Assembly: GCF_900086985.1 (NCBI RefSeq)
Contig: NZ_LT593974.1
Location: 2,418,001-2,482,000, forward strand
DNA length: 64,000 nucleotides
Direction: 5' to 3'
Source: Halomonas sp. HL-93
Lineage (GTDB): Bacteria; Pseudomonadota; Gammaproteobacteria; Pseudomonadales; Halomonadaceae
Below, one piece after another: positions 1 through 10,136 of this stretch (its first letter is position 1; every line of letters begins with the position of its first letter). The translations under genes were made by a program, and so were the position numbers. The notes under the pieces were generated by a model. That model saw nothing but the letters and a program-made list of their open reading frames with translations. It was not told the origin of the DNA and searched no databases.

Positions 1-317
1 AGCGTGACGCCCAGTACGACCCAAACATAGTGATTGGTCAGGTCGCCCCACACCAAGGTGCTGATCGCCATGGCCATCAGAATCATCGCACCGCCCATGG
101 TGGGCGTGCCGGCTTTGGAAAGATGTGACTGCGGCCCGTCATCACGAACAGCTTGACCGATTTGCCCTTCGACCAAGCGCTTTATTACCCACGGCCCCAG
201 CCATAAGCACAAAAATAACGCCGTTAGAGCAGCTAAAATCACCCGCAGCGTTAAATAATTGAAAACCTGAAAGACAGATTGATACTGCGCCAGAAAATTC
301 GCCAAGTGAAGTAACAT
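1..317 (-). CDS. mraY: Phospho-N-acetylmuramoyl-pentapeptide transferase MraY, N-terminal part
   Basis: Integral inner-membrane enzyme that transfers phospho-MurNAc-pentapeptide from UDP to undecaprenyl phosphate to make lipid I. Only the first 105 residues lie in the window; the 3' end runs off the left edge. The start is the ATG at 317, giving [10 protein letters not shown] first membrane helix is followed by the family signature [19 protein letters not shown] and a second hydrophobic segment. It lies 9 bases downstream of murF in the dcw order murE-murF-mraY, so it is almost certainly co-transcribed. Nothing suggests truncation other than the window edge. Confidence 0.95.
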   Translation of the reverse strand, partial: MLLHLANFLAQYQSVFQVFNYLTLRVILAALTALFLCLWLGPWVIKRLVEGQIGQAVRDDGPQSHLSKAGTPTMGGAMILMAMAISTLVWGDLTNHYVWVVLGVT

Positions 318-326
318 GAACGGCGT

Positions 327-1685
327 TTACCTTATTTCATCCGTGCGCAGGGCGGTGACAACATGTTCCATGCCTGCGCTGCGCGACCCTTTAACCAACA
401 AACTGGCATTGGGCGGCAACGTATTATGAAGATGACGCACAAGCGTCGCGTGATCATTAAAATGCAATCCACCATCAAAGGCATCGCTGGCTGGCCTTGC
501 GGCTTCACCTAGGGTTAAAAACGTCTCTACCCCCAATTGCGCCGCATAACGGCCAATCTCTGCGTGTAGCTCGCGAGAATCGCTACCCAGCTCACCCATA
601 GCTCCCAACGCACACCAATGCGGCCCCGGCAGACTCACCAGAGTGTCCAATGCCGCTTTGACTGCACCTGGATTGGCGTTGTAAGTGTCATTGAGCACCT
701 TCGCGCCCCGTGGCCCTGGAAGCACACTGAGCCGGTTAGGCAGCGCAGTTAAACACGCTAATCGCTCAATGACCTGCTCTTCCGACACACCCAAGCTGAG
801 TGACGCTGCGGCCGCTGCTAAAGCATTACTGACATTATGTTTGCCAAGCAACGGCAGTTGCACCCGACCAAGGGCTCGCCGTTGATAGTTAAGCGTGAAA
901 GCATAACGCCCTTGAGAGTCACAGGAAAGCGCTTCAGCATAGATATCTGCCGTTGCCTCAACGCTGTAGCTAATGACGCGGCGCGGCGCGGCGCAGGCTG
1001 TCCAGTAGGCAAAATACCGATCGTCACGGTTTAAAACCGCCACACCATCAGCCTGCAAGCCACCCAGCACCTCGCCCTTAGCCTGGGCGATTTGCCCCAT
1101 TCCACCGAACTCGCCAACGTGGGCACCGGTTACATTAGTGATAATCGCGACCTTGGGCTGGGCCAAGCGGGTCGTCCAGGCGATTTCACCCAAATGATTG
1201 GCACCTAGTTCGACTACCGCCGCTTGATGGCTAGGCGCAAGCGCCAGCAAGGTTAGCGGGGCGCCAATGTCATTATTGAGGTTGCCTTGGGTGGAGTGAA
1301 CGGGCCCCAGCGATGCTAAAAGCGTCGCAGTGATGTCTTTTACCGTGGTTTTGCCACTGTTCCCGGTTACCGCCACAAGGGGACCCTGCCAGGCTTGGCG
1401 TGCGGCAGCCGCCAACAACCCCAACCCTAAGCGGGTGTCGGAACACACCAACTGAGGCAGCGCGCTATCCACCGGTGCTTCCACCAAGGCAGCAACAGCT
1501 CCCGCCTGTTGTGCTTCAGTCAATAAATCATGTCCGTCAAAACGTGGCCCTTTTAGCGCCACAAATAAACCGCCAACCACCATATGGCGCGTGTCGGTGA
1601 CGATATCTTTTATTGGCATGGTCGCCAAGGCAGGCGGCACTTCAACAGCAAGGGCAGCGGCTACATGACCCAATGTCCAGTCCAT
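327..1685 (-). CDS. murF: UDP-N-acetylmuramoyl-tripeptide--D-alanyl-D-alanine ligase MurF
   Basis: Cytoplasmic Mur ligase that adds D-Ala-D-Ala to UDP-MurNAc-tripeptide using ATP, the last soluble precursor step. The 452-residue protein has the Mur-ligase P-loop GNSGKTT near residue 110, the NDTYNANP segment in the central to C-terminal part, and a KGSRSAGME motif near the end. The chosen start is the ATG at 1685, which overlaps the murE stop by one base (TGATG) and has a GGGGAG ribosome site about 7 bases upstream. A TTG three bases earlier is possible but less likely. Translational coupling to murE is expected. Confidence 0.96.
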   Translation of the reverse strand: MDWTLGHVAAALAVEVPPALATMPIKDIVTDTRHMVVGGLFVALKGPRFDGHDLLTEAQQAGAVAALVEAPVDSALPQLVCSDTRLGLGLLAAAARQAWQGPLVAVTGNSGKTTVKDITATLLASLGPVHSTQGNLNNDIGAPLTLLALAPSHQAAVVELGANHLGEIAWTTRLAQPKVAIITNVTGAHVGEFGGMGQIAQAKGEVLGGLQADGVAVLNRDDRYFAYWTACAAPRRVISYSVEATADIYAEALSCDSQGRYAFTLNYQRRALGRVQLPLLGKHNVSNALAAAAASLSLGVSEEQVIERLACLTALPNRLSVLPGPRGAKVLNDTYNANPGAVKAALDTLVSLPGPHWCALGAMGELGSDSRELHAEIGRYAAQLGVETFLTLGEAARPASDAFDGGLHFNDHATLVRHLHNTLPPNASLLVKGSRSAGMEHVVTALRTDEIR

Positions 1686-3169
1686 CAACGAACTCCCCGG
1701 GTCGCCAATGCCGCCTGCACCGCTTCCCCGTCATGATAGGGATAGCGAACGCCTTGAATTTCCTGATAGGGCTCATGCCCTTTCCCCGCGACCAGAATGA
1801 CATCATCAGGGCTTGCATGACGAACGGCGTAAGCAATTGCCTCGCCCCGCTTTGCTATTTCAAGTGGCTGAGCCTGGTGGCTAAAGCCCGCCAAAATCGC
1901 TTGGCGAATACCATCAGCGGGCTCACCACGGGGGTTATCATCGGTCACGATCACGCTATCCGCATGAGTTTCTGCTACACGGGCCATCTCGGCGCGCTTA
2001 CCGGTATCGCGCTCACCGCCACAGCCAAACACGCACCATAAGCGCCCTGCGTGACTCGCCAGTGCGCGCAGGGCGTTATCAAGTGCATCCGGCGTATGAG
2101 CATAGTCCACTACGACGCTGGGGGCGCCCGCTTGACGATAACATTCCATACGTCCTGGAACGGGAGCAAGCGATGCCGCCGCATCAAAAAGCGCCTCCAG
2201 AGGCTCGCCTAAGCCGTATAGCGTTGCCATTGCCAACAACACGTTATCCAGATTGAAGCGGCCCATCAGCGACAGCGACAGTGCTTTCTCCCCCTCTGGC
2301 GTGGCGATCAAGGCCTGCTGTCCTTGACTATGGGGATGCCAACCCACCACGCGCAGCGTCACCGCCTCGTCCTGGCCCGTCGCCAAAACGCGCACGTGAC
2401 TATCGCATCCTGCCAACATCAGACGCGCCAGAGAATCATCACCGTTGACAACGGCCAGGGTGAGCTCCGTACGCCGGAACAGTTTGGCCTTAGTCGCTGC
2501 ATAGGCAGCCATGCTGCCATGATAATCCAAGTGGTCACGGCTCAAATTAGTAAACACACCCGCCGTGATATCAACGCTATCCAGCCTAGATTGATCAAGG
2601 GAATGGGACGACACTTCCAACGCCACACGCTTTACGCCCTGGCGAGCCAATTCACCCAGCGCTGCATGCATGGTGAGGGTACCTGGCGTGGTCAAGCCCG
2701 TATCGCGCAGCGCACCTAATCGACCGACTCCCAAGGTCCCGATAACCCCCGCGGAGGTCCCCAAGGCATCGCTTAATGCGGCGATGTAATGCGTCACTGA
2801 ACTCTTTCCATTCGTTCCGGTGACTCCAATCACCTCGGGCCCTTCAGGCAACTGAAAGAGCGCACGGCCAAGCTCGCCTAAACGACGCGTGAGATAGGGC
2901 AACTGAAGCACGCGCCCCTGCAGGGTAATATCCCCCTGACTCACATGCGCCAAGACCAAGCCCGCCCCTGCGGCAATGGCATTATCAATAAAATCACGAC
3001 CATCGAACCGGCCACCGGGGATAGCCACAAACACATCTCCCGGAGTAATTTGCCGGGAGTCACTGGTGATATTAATCCGTTCGGGCAGCGATGGCAGCTC
3101 GCTTGGCAACCCGCCCGCGGGCCACACTTTGGCCAGTGCTTGTACCAATTCACTTGGGCTGAGCGTCAT
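1685..3169 (-). CDS. murE: UDP-MurNAc-L-Ala-D-Glu:meso-diaminopimelate ligase MurE
   Basis: Cytoplasmic Mur ligase that adds the third stem residue. At 494 residues it is typical for the family. It has the P-loop GVTGTNGKSS, the RVALEVSSHSLDQ region, and in the C-terminal domain DDNPRGE. The DNPR motif is the known signature of meso-diaminopimelate rather than lysine specificity, so the peptidoglycan is predicted to be the Gram-negative A1-gamma type. It sits 15 bases after ftsI and overlaps murF by one base. Confidence 0.96.
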   Translation of the reverse strand: MTLSPSELVQALAKVWPAGGLPSELPSLPERINITSDSRQITPGDVFVAIPGGRFDGRDFIDNAIAAGAGLVLAHVSQGDITLQGRVLQLPYLTRRLGELGRALFQLPEGPEVIGVTGTNGKSSVTHYIAALSDALGTSAGVIGTLGVGRLGALRDTGLTTPGTLTMHAALGELARQGVKRVALEVSSHSLDQSRLDSVDITAGVFTNLSRDHLDYHGSMAAYAATKAKLFRRTELTLAVVNGDDSLARLMLAGCDSHVRVLATGQDEAVTLRVVGWHPHSQGQQALIATPEGEKALSLSLMGRFNLDNVLLAMATLYGLGEPLEALFDAAASLAPVPGRMECYRQAGAPSVVVDYAHTPDALDNALRALASHAGRLWCVFGCGGERDTGKRAEMARVAETHADSVIVTDDNPRGEPADGIRQAILAGFSHQAQPLEIAKRGEAIAYAVRHASPDDVILVAGKGHEPYQEIQGVRYPYHDGEAVQAALATRGVR

Positions 3170-3184
3170 GCAATCTCCTTCCCA

Positions 3185-4891
3185 CTAGTCCACCTCATGA
3201 TCGGGCGGTACATCCAATAATCTGAGTGCGTTACCGGTGACACTTGAGAATACCGGTGCTGCCACTGCTCCACCGTAAAACTCACCTGCTTTCGGGTGGT
3301 CAATCATTACCACCGTCACAATGCGCGGATCCGATATCGGGGCAATACCAGCAAATACACTACGATAAGCATCTGTTGCATAACCTCCCTGCCCCGATTT
3401 ACGTACCGTGCCGGTCTTGCCACCTACGCGATACCCCTCTACCCGGGCTCGGCGACCACCGGAGTAGGCACCTACTGACGTTTCAAGAATGTCAAGCAAA
3501 TCATTGGCAACATTGGGAGACATTGCCGAGGTTCCCTCGGGAGGCGAAGATAGTCGCAGTAGTGACGGCGGTAATCGCGTGCCATCGTTTGCAATAGCAG
3601 TATACGCGCTGGCTAGTTGCACTGCTGATACCGACAACCCGTAGCCATATGAGAGCGCTGCCCGCTCACTACGCGACCAGCGTATCGGGGCAGGCAAATG
3701 GCCGTTGCTTTCCCCCGGAAACCCCGTTTCAGCGCTTTGGCCAAAGCCCATTTGATGATATTTTTCCCAAATCGCGTTGTCGTTAAGCTCCAGGGCGAGA
3801 CGCGACATGCCAATATTGGAGGATTTCTCCAGAATACCCGCCAGATCCAGCTCACCGTAGTTGCGAATATCACGGATTGTGTATTCGTCGATACGCATCC
3901 AGCCAGGAGACGTATCGACGACGGTCTCGCTATCAAACCCCTCGCTCTCCAATATCGCCGACATCGCTAATGGCTTCATCACCGAGCCAGGTTCAAATAC
4001 GTCCACCAGTGCCTGATTACGCAGCCCCCGGGGATCCATGCCGGCCCGATTATTAGGATTGTAAGAGGGCAGATTTGCCATGGCCAGCACCTCACCGCTG
4101 CGTGCATCCAGCATCACCACCGAACCGCCGTTTGCCTCGTTTTCGGCAACCGCTGAGCGCAGTTCGCGATAGGCCATATACTGCAGGCGCTGGTCAATCG
4201 AGAGAGTCAAATCACCGCCGGGCTGGGCGTCGCGGATAACGTCCAATTCCCTGACTAAGCGCCCTTGGCGATCTTTAATGATGCGACGCTGTCCTGGGTG
4301 ACCAGCCAAATGAGGCTGGTAGGCAAGCTCGAGACCTTCCTGTCCCACATCATCAACATTGGTAACGCCAAGCAGTTGGGCAGCAACTTCGCCTGCGGGG
4401 TAATAGCGCTTGTATTCGCGCTCGGGATACACCCCGGTCGTGCGCAAATCGAGGATGCGCTGGGCGGCTTCTGGCGTCATTTGGCGACGCAGATACATGA
4501 ATTCACGCTCGCTATAGCGCGCCACGCGGGCCTCAAAATCATCTAGCGACATTCCAAGCGCTTGCGCTAACACAATGCGCTGGATAGGGTCGCTGGGCAA
4601 TTCCTGAGGATTCGCCCATAGCGTTACAACAGGTGTGGAAATTGCCAGCGGTTCGCCATTGCGGTCGGAAATCATCCCTCGGTGAGCAGGAATAACCTCG
4701 TTACGCAGCGTGCGGGCATCGCCCTGGCTTTGCAGAAAGGGGCGATCTATCACTTGAAGCAGCGTAATCCGCCCAATCAGAATGGCGGAGACGATAACGA
4801 TCGCAAGCAAAATAAAGAAAAACCGCCCACCCGGAAGTGGCGGCGCAACAGGTGGTTGACGTGAGCTGACACCTCGACGCTGAGCACTCAT
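3185..4891 (-). CDS. ftsI: Septal peptidoglycan transpeptidase FtsI (PBP3)
   Basis: Divisome class B penicillin-binding protein that cross-links septal peptidoglycan with FtsW. The 568 residues begin with a short basic cytoplasmic tail and one membrane helix at about residues 23-42, then a pedestal domain and a transpeptidase domain. All three penicillin-binding motifs are visible: the nucleophile motif SVMK (Ser303), SSN, and KTGT. It overlaps ftsL upstream by 4 bases (ATGA) and is followed by murE, the normal dcw arrangement. Confidence 0.96.
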   Translation of the reverse strand: MSAQRRGVSSRQPPVAPPLPGGRFFFILLAIVIVSAILIGRITLLQVIDRPFLQSQGDARTLRNEVIPAHRGMISDRNGEPLAISTPVVTLWANPQELPSDPIQRIVLAQALGMSLDDFEARVARYSEREFMYLRRQMTPEAAQRILDLRTTGVYPEREYKRYYPAGEVAAQLLGVTNVDDVGQEGLELAYQPHLAGHPGQRRIIKDRQGRLVRELDVIRDAQPGGDLTLSIDQRLQYMAYRELRSAVAENEANGGSVVMLDARSGEVLAMANLPSYNPNNRAGMDPRGLRNQALVDVFEPGSVMKPLAMSAILESEGFDSETVVDTSPGWMRIDEYTIRDIRNYGELDLAGILEKSSNIGMSRLALELNDNAIWEKYHQMGFGQSAETGFPGESNGHLPAPIRWSRSERAALSYGYGLSVSAVQLASAYTAIANDGTRLPPSLLRLSSPPEGTSAMSPNVANDLLDILETSVGAYSGGRRARVEGYRVGGKTGTVRKSGQGGYATDAYRSVFAGIAPISDPRIVTVVMIDHPKAGEFYGGAVAAPVFSSVTGNALRLLDVPPDHEVD

Positions 4892-5241
4892 GGCCGAATG
4901 ACCTCAACATCATTGACGTCTGGAATTCGCATGCCTAAGCGTTGGGTGGCGATTTGTTCGATGCGCGCGGGCGTCGACCAAGCGCCTTCTTCAAGTAGCA
5001 GCTGCCCCCATTCGGTATTTAATTGACTCTGCTCCTGCTCTAACCGCTGCAGTTCGGCATATTGGCCACGCGTCGCGTGAGTTGTCGCCACTACGCCAAA
5101 AGCCGTTACCAGGCAGGCTACAAAAATCAAACCAAACACCACCGGCCAGGGCCGTAAGCGAAAAGTAAATGGCCACTCAGCTTGTAGGGTGGACAGCCAC
5201 CGATCAAATTGCTCCATGCTCATGGTTGCATCCGTGGTCAC
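4888..5241 (-). CDS. ftsL: Cell division protein FtsL
   Basis: Small bitopic divisome protein that forms a complex with FtsB and FtsQ and helps activate FtsWI. The 117-residue product has a cytoplasmic tail of about 30 residues, one membrane helix ([19 protein letters not shown]) and a periplasmic heptad-like coiled coil rich in Leu, Gln and Glu. Sequence conservation in this family is low, so the call rests on size, topology and position between rsmH and ftsI, with 4-base overlaps on both sides. Confidence 0.92.
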   Translation of the reverse strand: MTTDATMSMEQFDRWLSTLQAEWPFTFRLRPWPVVFGLIFVACLVTAFGVVATTHATRGQYAELQRLEQEQSQLNTEWGQLLLEEGAWSTPARIEQIATQRLGMRIPDVNDVEVIRP

Positions 5242-6194
5242 ACTCGTTTGCGCGCGGCTCGCATAACCGCGCTGCGGGCACGTGGATTATCGTTCACTTC
5301 GCCATCACTTGGACGTTTCCCTTTGCCTAACGCCTCAAGACGACGATTTAATTGATCATCACGAACAGGAACGCCCCGAGGCAAATGGGTATCGCCTCGT
5401 ACGTGATGCCGGATGAATCGCTTTACGCGGCGATCTTCCAGTGAGTGGAAGCTGATGACCACTAGATGACCACCGGGTGCCAAGGCATCAAGCGCTGCTT
5501 CCAAGGCAGCATCCAACTGCTCCAATTCGCCATTTAAATAAATTCGCAGGCCTTGAAACGCCTTGGTCGCAGGATGCCGGCCTTTTTCCCAGGCGGGATG
5601 GGCCTGTTTCAGCACTTCGGCCAAATCGACGGTATGCGTAAAAGGCGATTCAACACGGCGTGTGACGACCGCACGTGCTAATCGTTTCGCAAAACGCTCT
5701 TCCCCGTAGGTTTTAAATACGTGCGCAATGGTGGCCTCACTGGCGTGGGCAAGAAACTGGGCGGCGCTTTCCCCTTGAGAGGGGTCCATACGCATATCCA
5801 GCGGCCCATTGCGCATAAAACTGAAACCACGCTCAGGGTCGTCGAGCTGCGGAGATGAAACGCCTACATCCAATAAAACCCCAGCAAGCTTGCCGTGAAC
5901 ACCTTGTTCACGCGCCACATCGGCCAAGCGGGCAAAGTCGCGCTGGACCATGGTAAAACGTGAATCGGATATCTCCGCTGCAGCCGCCACGGCTTGAGGG
6001 TCACGGTCAAGCGCAATCAAGCGCCCCGCCTCGCTCAAGCGCGATAAAATAACCCGTGAATGCCCGCCCCGCCCAAAAGTGCCATCAAGATAAGCACCCT
6101 CGGGTTGATGCACGAGAGCATCAACGGCGCCGTCCAGTAGCACGCTGGTATGTTGGAAAGGGGAAATAGCCTGATCCGCGTCAGGTGGCGACAT
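5238..6194 (-). CDS. rsmH: 16S rRNA (cytosine1402-N4)-methyltransferase RsmH
   Basis: S-adenosylmethionine-dependent enzyme that N4-methylates C1402 in the 30S decoding centre. The 318 residues contain the SAM-binding stretch [12 protein letters not shown] near the N-terminus, the [12 protein letters not shown] motif, and a C-terminal [15 protein letters not shown] block typical of MraW proteins. Its partner enzyme for the same nucleotide, RsmI, is encoded just upstream on the same strand, with only rnpB between them. It is the first gene of the dcw operon here, because mraZ is absent. Confidence 0.96.
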   Translation of the reverse strand: MSPPDADQAISPFQHTSVLLDGAVDALVHQPEGAYLDGTFGRGGHSRVILSRLSEAGRLIALDRDPQAVAAAAEISDSRFTMVQRDFARLADVAREQGVHGKLAGVLLDVGVSSPQLDDPERGFSFMRNGPLDMRMDPSQGESAAQFLAHASEATIAHVFKTYGEERFAKRLARAVVTRRVESPFTHTVDLAEVLKQAHPAWEKGRHPATKAFQGLRIYLNGELEQLDAALEAALDALAPGGHLVVISFHSLEDRRVKRFIRHHVRGDTHLPRGVPVRDDQLNRRLEALGKGKRPSDGEVNDNPRARSAVMRAARKRV

Positions 6195-6216
6195 AGTTCA
6201 CTCACAGCATATTGAG

Positions 6217-6238
6217 GGGGCGCGCCAAAGCACGCCCC
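6217..6238 (-). terminator. GC-rich hairpin between rnpB and rsmH
   Basis: On the minus strand an 8-bp stem (GGGGCGTG with CGCGCCCC, including one G-U pair) encloses a 6-base loop just after the 3' end of rnpB. No T-run follows, so it is a poor intrinsic terminator. It could instead mark 3' processing of RNase P RNA or partial attenuation of read-through into the dcw cluster. No other promoter for rsmH is obvious in the 50 bases available. Confidence 0.4.
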
Positions 6239-6244
6239 TATGGT

Positions 6245-6602
<358 letters not shown>

Positions 6603-6609
6603 GGCGGCA

Positions 6610-6638
6610 AGCATACCAGCGCCCACCGTTCGCCTCAA
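6610..6638 (-). promoter_or_regulatory. Sigma-70 promoter of rnpB overlapping the rsmI stop codon
   Basis: On the minus strand TTGAGG (6638-6633) and TATGCT (6615-6610) are separated by exactly 17 bases. The first base of the deduced RNase P RNA, 6602, is 8 bases past the -10 element. The -35 element overlaps the rsmI TGA stop (6637-6635). Confidence 0.75.
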
Positions 6639-7492
6639 TGCTCGCCTTTCATGCCCTGCAGTCGGGCATACCACGTTTGCTTGCGACCACCAAACAAGCC
6701 AGCCGCCACGCTCGCCGCTTGTTTCACTCCAACGCCCTCATTAAGCAGCGTATGCAGCAATATATCAGCCTCGATAGTCTGGTGTTCGCTTTGCGGCAAA
6801 GGCGGAGCACCTGCGACTATCACCACGAACTCCCCCCGCGCTTGATTAGGGTCAGCGGCTAACTGCTCCAATAACGATGCAGGCGTACCGTGAAGAAACG
6901 TTTCGAAGGTTTTGGTTAACTCGCGAGCCAGCACGACGTCGCGGCCTGCCATCTGCTCGTGAAGGGCCTCAAGGGTATGCACAATACGATGTGGAGATTC
7001 GTAAAATACCAGCGTTTCTTCTCGAACCTTCCATGTGTCCAGCGCCTGTCGGCGAGCTCCCGGCTTGGCCGGCAGAAAACCAGCAAACACAAACCGATCG
7101 GTGGGCAAGCCCGCCGCAGACAACGCCGTAATTAGCGCACAGGGACCAGGTATCGGCACGATATGGCGATTACGTGCGCGAAGCTCGCGCACCAACACAA
7201 ACCCTGGATCGCTAATTAGCGGCGTGCCTGCATCACTAATCAGAGCAATATCCTCTCCCGCTGCAAGATAACCGTCTAACGTATCGACCCGCCTCGCTTC
7301 ATTATGCTCGTGCAAAGACAGCATCGGTTTATTCAGCCCTAAGTGCGACAACAAACGCGCACTATGGCGGGTATCCTCGGCGGCAACACGTGCCACGTCG
7401 CCAAGCAGGCGAACCGCACGAATGGATAGGTCATCCAAATTCCCAATCGGCGTGGCAACCACGTACAATGTGCCGGGTGCTATATGTGTCAT
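6635..7492 (-). CDS. rsmI: 16S rRNA (cytidine1402-2'-O)-methyltransferase RsmI
   Basis: Tetrapyrrole-methylase-fold enzyme that 2'-O-methylates C1402, complementing RsmH. The 285-residue protein begins MTHIAPGTLYVVATPIGNLDD, the family's N-terminal signature, followed by AAEDTRHS, ISDAGTPLISDPG and a PGPCALITALSAAGLPTDRFVF block. The ATG at 7492 was chosen because GGGAG lies just upstream and homology begins there; an earlier in-frame ATG at 7525 would add an unrelated 11 residues. It is divergent from lpoA, as in E. coli. Confidence 0.96.
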   Translation of the reverse strand: MTHIAPGTLYVVATPIGNLDDLSIRAVRLLGDVARVAAEDTRHSARLLSHLGLNKPMLSLHEHNEARRVDTLDGYLAAGEDIALISDAGTPLISDPGFVLVRELRARNRHIVPIPGPCALITALSAAGLPTDRFVFAGFLPAKPGARRQALDTWKVREETLVFYESPHRIVHTLEALHEQMAGRDVVLARELTKTFETFLHGTPASLLEQLAADPNQARGEFVVIVAGAPPLPQSEHQTIEADILLHTLLNEGVGVKQAASVAAGLFGGRKQTWYARLQGMKGEH

Positions 7493-7602
7493 TGTGACTC
7501 CCAATTCGTCAATGGCTTGCTCCACGGTACGCTATGCTTGTGCAGTAGCCGCCAAATCGTTGACAAGCAGCGACGGCGCAAATGAAAACTAAGGAAGGAT
7601 AC

Positions 7603-9132
7603 ATGAAACAGTCATTACGTGGCTTTCTGGCCGCTACGCTCATGGCGCTTCTCATGGCGGGTTGTGCGACACAGTCTCCCAGCGTTGTCGACCGCGAACC
7701 CGACCAAGACCCTGGCCAACTGCTCAGCCAAGCGGAAGAACAGGGCCCCGAAGAGGCGGCTAAGACGCGCCTTGAAGCGGTCGACATTTTAGCCCGCCAG
7801 GGCGAGCGTGAGGATGCGTTTGACGTCGCCAAGTCTCTCGACGAGCAAGCGTTATCCGAGTCAGACCGGGTACGTTGGGCGCTGGTATTTTCCGAGCTAG
7901 CCCGAGCGCTCGACGAGCCCGATAGCGTTTTGCGCGCCACCCAAGTGCTTAACGACGAACTGCCCATGGAGTCGGACCAACAGCGCACGCTTGAAGACCG
8001 CCAGCGCTGGGCGCGCGAGGCGCTCGACAAACCTGACCCAGAACGTTTTGCGCTCCCTGAATTAGAAGGCGAGACGATTAACCGCATCGCCGTAGCGCTA
8101 CCCGAGTCCGGCACGCTTAGCAGCGTAGCCGAAACCATTGCCGACGCCATGCGCCGCCACCACGACATTCAAGATGACGATGTACAGCTGAGCTTTCTAG
8201 ATGCTTCGGAATACTCGCTCAACGAACTTTATGATCGTGTTGAGCAAATGAACGCGCAGGTTATGATTGGCCCATTAGATAAGGAACAAGTGACCCAGCT
8301 TGAACAGCGCGATAGCGTGCCGGTACCAACCCTGGCGCTCAATTACGGCAGCAGCGACCGCAATCAAGCAAAGCGGCTTTTCCAATACGGCCTCTCAGCT
8401 GAAGACGAAGCGCGTCAGGCAGCACGCCGCGCATGGCAGGATGGGCACCGTCAAATGTCCCTCATGGTACCAGACAACAACTGGGGGCAGCGCGTTGGCG
8501 AAGCCTTCTGGAATGAGTGGCATCGCCAAGGCGGCGATATCAGCAATGCAGTGCGTTACAATCCTGACAACCCAGTATCTGATGCGGTTGAAACAGCCTT
8601 AAACGTTCGCGGCGAACGTGCACAGCTTGATGACATTGACGCTCTCTTTTTGCTAGCGCTCCCGGACTACGCGCGCCAAGTTCCGCCCACAATGGATTAC
8701 TACTACGCGCCAGACCTTCCCGTTTATGCCACGTCTCACTTACATGAAGGTCAACGCCAGACACGTCTTGACCAAGACCTCAATGAAGTGATGTTCATGG
8801 ATATTCCGTGGCAAATTCCCGATGCCGCTGTGGGTGGCGAAGAAGTCCTGCCGTTCTATGACAGTTACCAGCGCATGCGTGAAGAGTCTGACGCCTCATT
8901 ATTTCGGTTGATGGCAATGGGGGTCGATGCCTATGAAATCGCCACCCGCCTCTCTGACTTTTCTGAACTTGAAGGCTTTGATGGTAGCACCGGTAGGCTG
9001 TTTCTCACCGGCGATGGACGCATTTACCGCGAACTGCCCTGGGCCAAGTTCCAAAACGGCACGCCGTCACCGATTCTGATCCCTGGTTTAATGGGCGATG
9101 AAGAAGATACCGACGAGCGCGATGACAACTAG
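7603..9132 (+). CDS. lpoA: Penicillin-binding protein activator LpoA, outer-membrane lipoprotein
   Basis: Outer-membrane lipoprotein that stimulates PBP1A from across the periplasm. The start at 7603 follows AAGGAAGGA and gives a lipoprotein signal, MKQSLRGF..LMALLMAGC, with lipobox LMAGC. After a helical, TPR-like N-terminal region, residues from about 160 onward (RIAVALPESGTLSSVAETIADAM) form the periplasmic-binding-protein-like LppC domain. At 509 residues it is clearly shorter than E. coli LpoA (678), mainly in the N-terminal part. Context (rsmI, yraN, diaA, dolP) supports the name. The gene end overlaps yraN by 11 bases. Confidence 0.9.
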   Translation: MKQSLRGFLAATLMALLMAGCATQSPSVVDREPDQDPGQLLSQAEEQGPEEAAKTRLEAVDILARQGEREDAFDVAKSLDEQALSESDRVRWALVFSELARALDEPDSVLRATQVLNDELPMESDQQRTLEDRQRWAREALDKPDPERFALPELEGETINRIAVALPESGTLSSVAETIADAMRRHHDIQDDDVQLSFLDASEYSLNELYDRVEQMNAQVMIGPLDKEQVTQLEQRDSVPVPTLALNYGSSDRNQAKRLFQYGLSAEDEARQAARRAWQDGHRQMSLMVPDNNWGQRVGEAFWNEWHRQGGDISNAVRYNPDNPVSDAVETALNVRGERAQLDDIDALFLLALPDYARQVPPTMDYYYAPDLPVYATSHLHEGQRQTRLDQDLNEVMFMDIPWQIPDAAVGGEEVLPFYDSYQRMREESDASLFRLMAMGVDAYEIATRLSDFSELEGFDGSTGRLFLTGDGRIYRELPWAKFQNGTPSPILIPGLMGDEEDTDERDDN

Positions 9133-9493
9133 CCCGAAGACGGCGCGAGCACGCGGCCAGGCCATTGAGCAGTTTGCTGCTCAATGGCTGCAGCAACAAG
9201 GGCTGCGTTTAATCGCCAGTAATCACCATGTTAAGGGTGGCGAGCTTGACCTGATCATGCAAGATGCGGATATTCTGGTCTTCGTAGAGGTCAAACATCG
9301 CAAATCAAGCCGCTATGGGCATCCACTTGAGTCAGTAACGGCTCAAAAACAGCAGCGGCTGATTCGAGCCGCAAGGCTTTACTTAGCCACAATGCGCCAC
9401 CCATCAGCGTGTCGTTTTGATGTCGTCGCCATCACCGGCACGCCCCCTCAGGTGGAAGTTGAGTGGGTAAAAGCCGCGTTTGACGCCTTTTGA
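9122..9493 (+). CDS. yraN: UPF0102 family protein YraN, predicted nuclease fold
   Basis: Small protein of the YraN/UPF0102 family; its cellular role is not established. The 123-residue product carries the restriction-endonuclease-like core GGELDLIMQDADILVFVEVKHR, in which Glu, Asp and the E-V-K triad match a PD-(D/E)XK-type site. The start at 9122 overlaps the lpoA end by 11 bases and removes an unrelated leader that an upstream start would give. It lies between lpoA and diaA exactly as in E. coli. Confidence 0.9.
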   Translation: MTTSPKTARARGQAIEQFAAQWLQQQGLRLIASNHHVKGGELDLIMQDADILVFVEVKHRKSSRYGHPLESVTAQKQQRLIRAARLYLATMRHPSACRFDVVAITGTPPQVEVEWVKAAFDAF

Positions 9494-10102
<609 letters not shown>

Positions 10103-10136
10103 TCCATCGCCACCGACGATGAAAAGGAACCTACCA

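Noticed and set aside
7560..7565. Perfect TTGACA box upstream of lpoA
   Set aside because: No -10-like hexamer occurs 16 to 18 bases downstream (TGAAAA is the best), so no promoter was called.
7509..8168. 219-codon minus-strand frame opposite the start of lpoA
   Set aside because: It is a Ser- and Arg-rich antisense frame covering the lpoA signal peptide and N-terminal domain.
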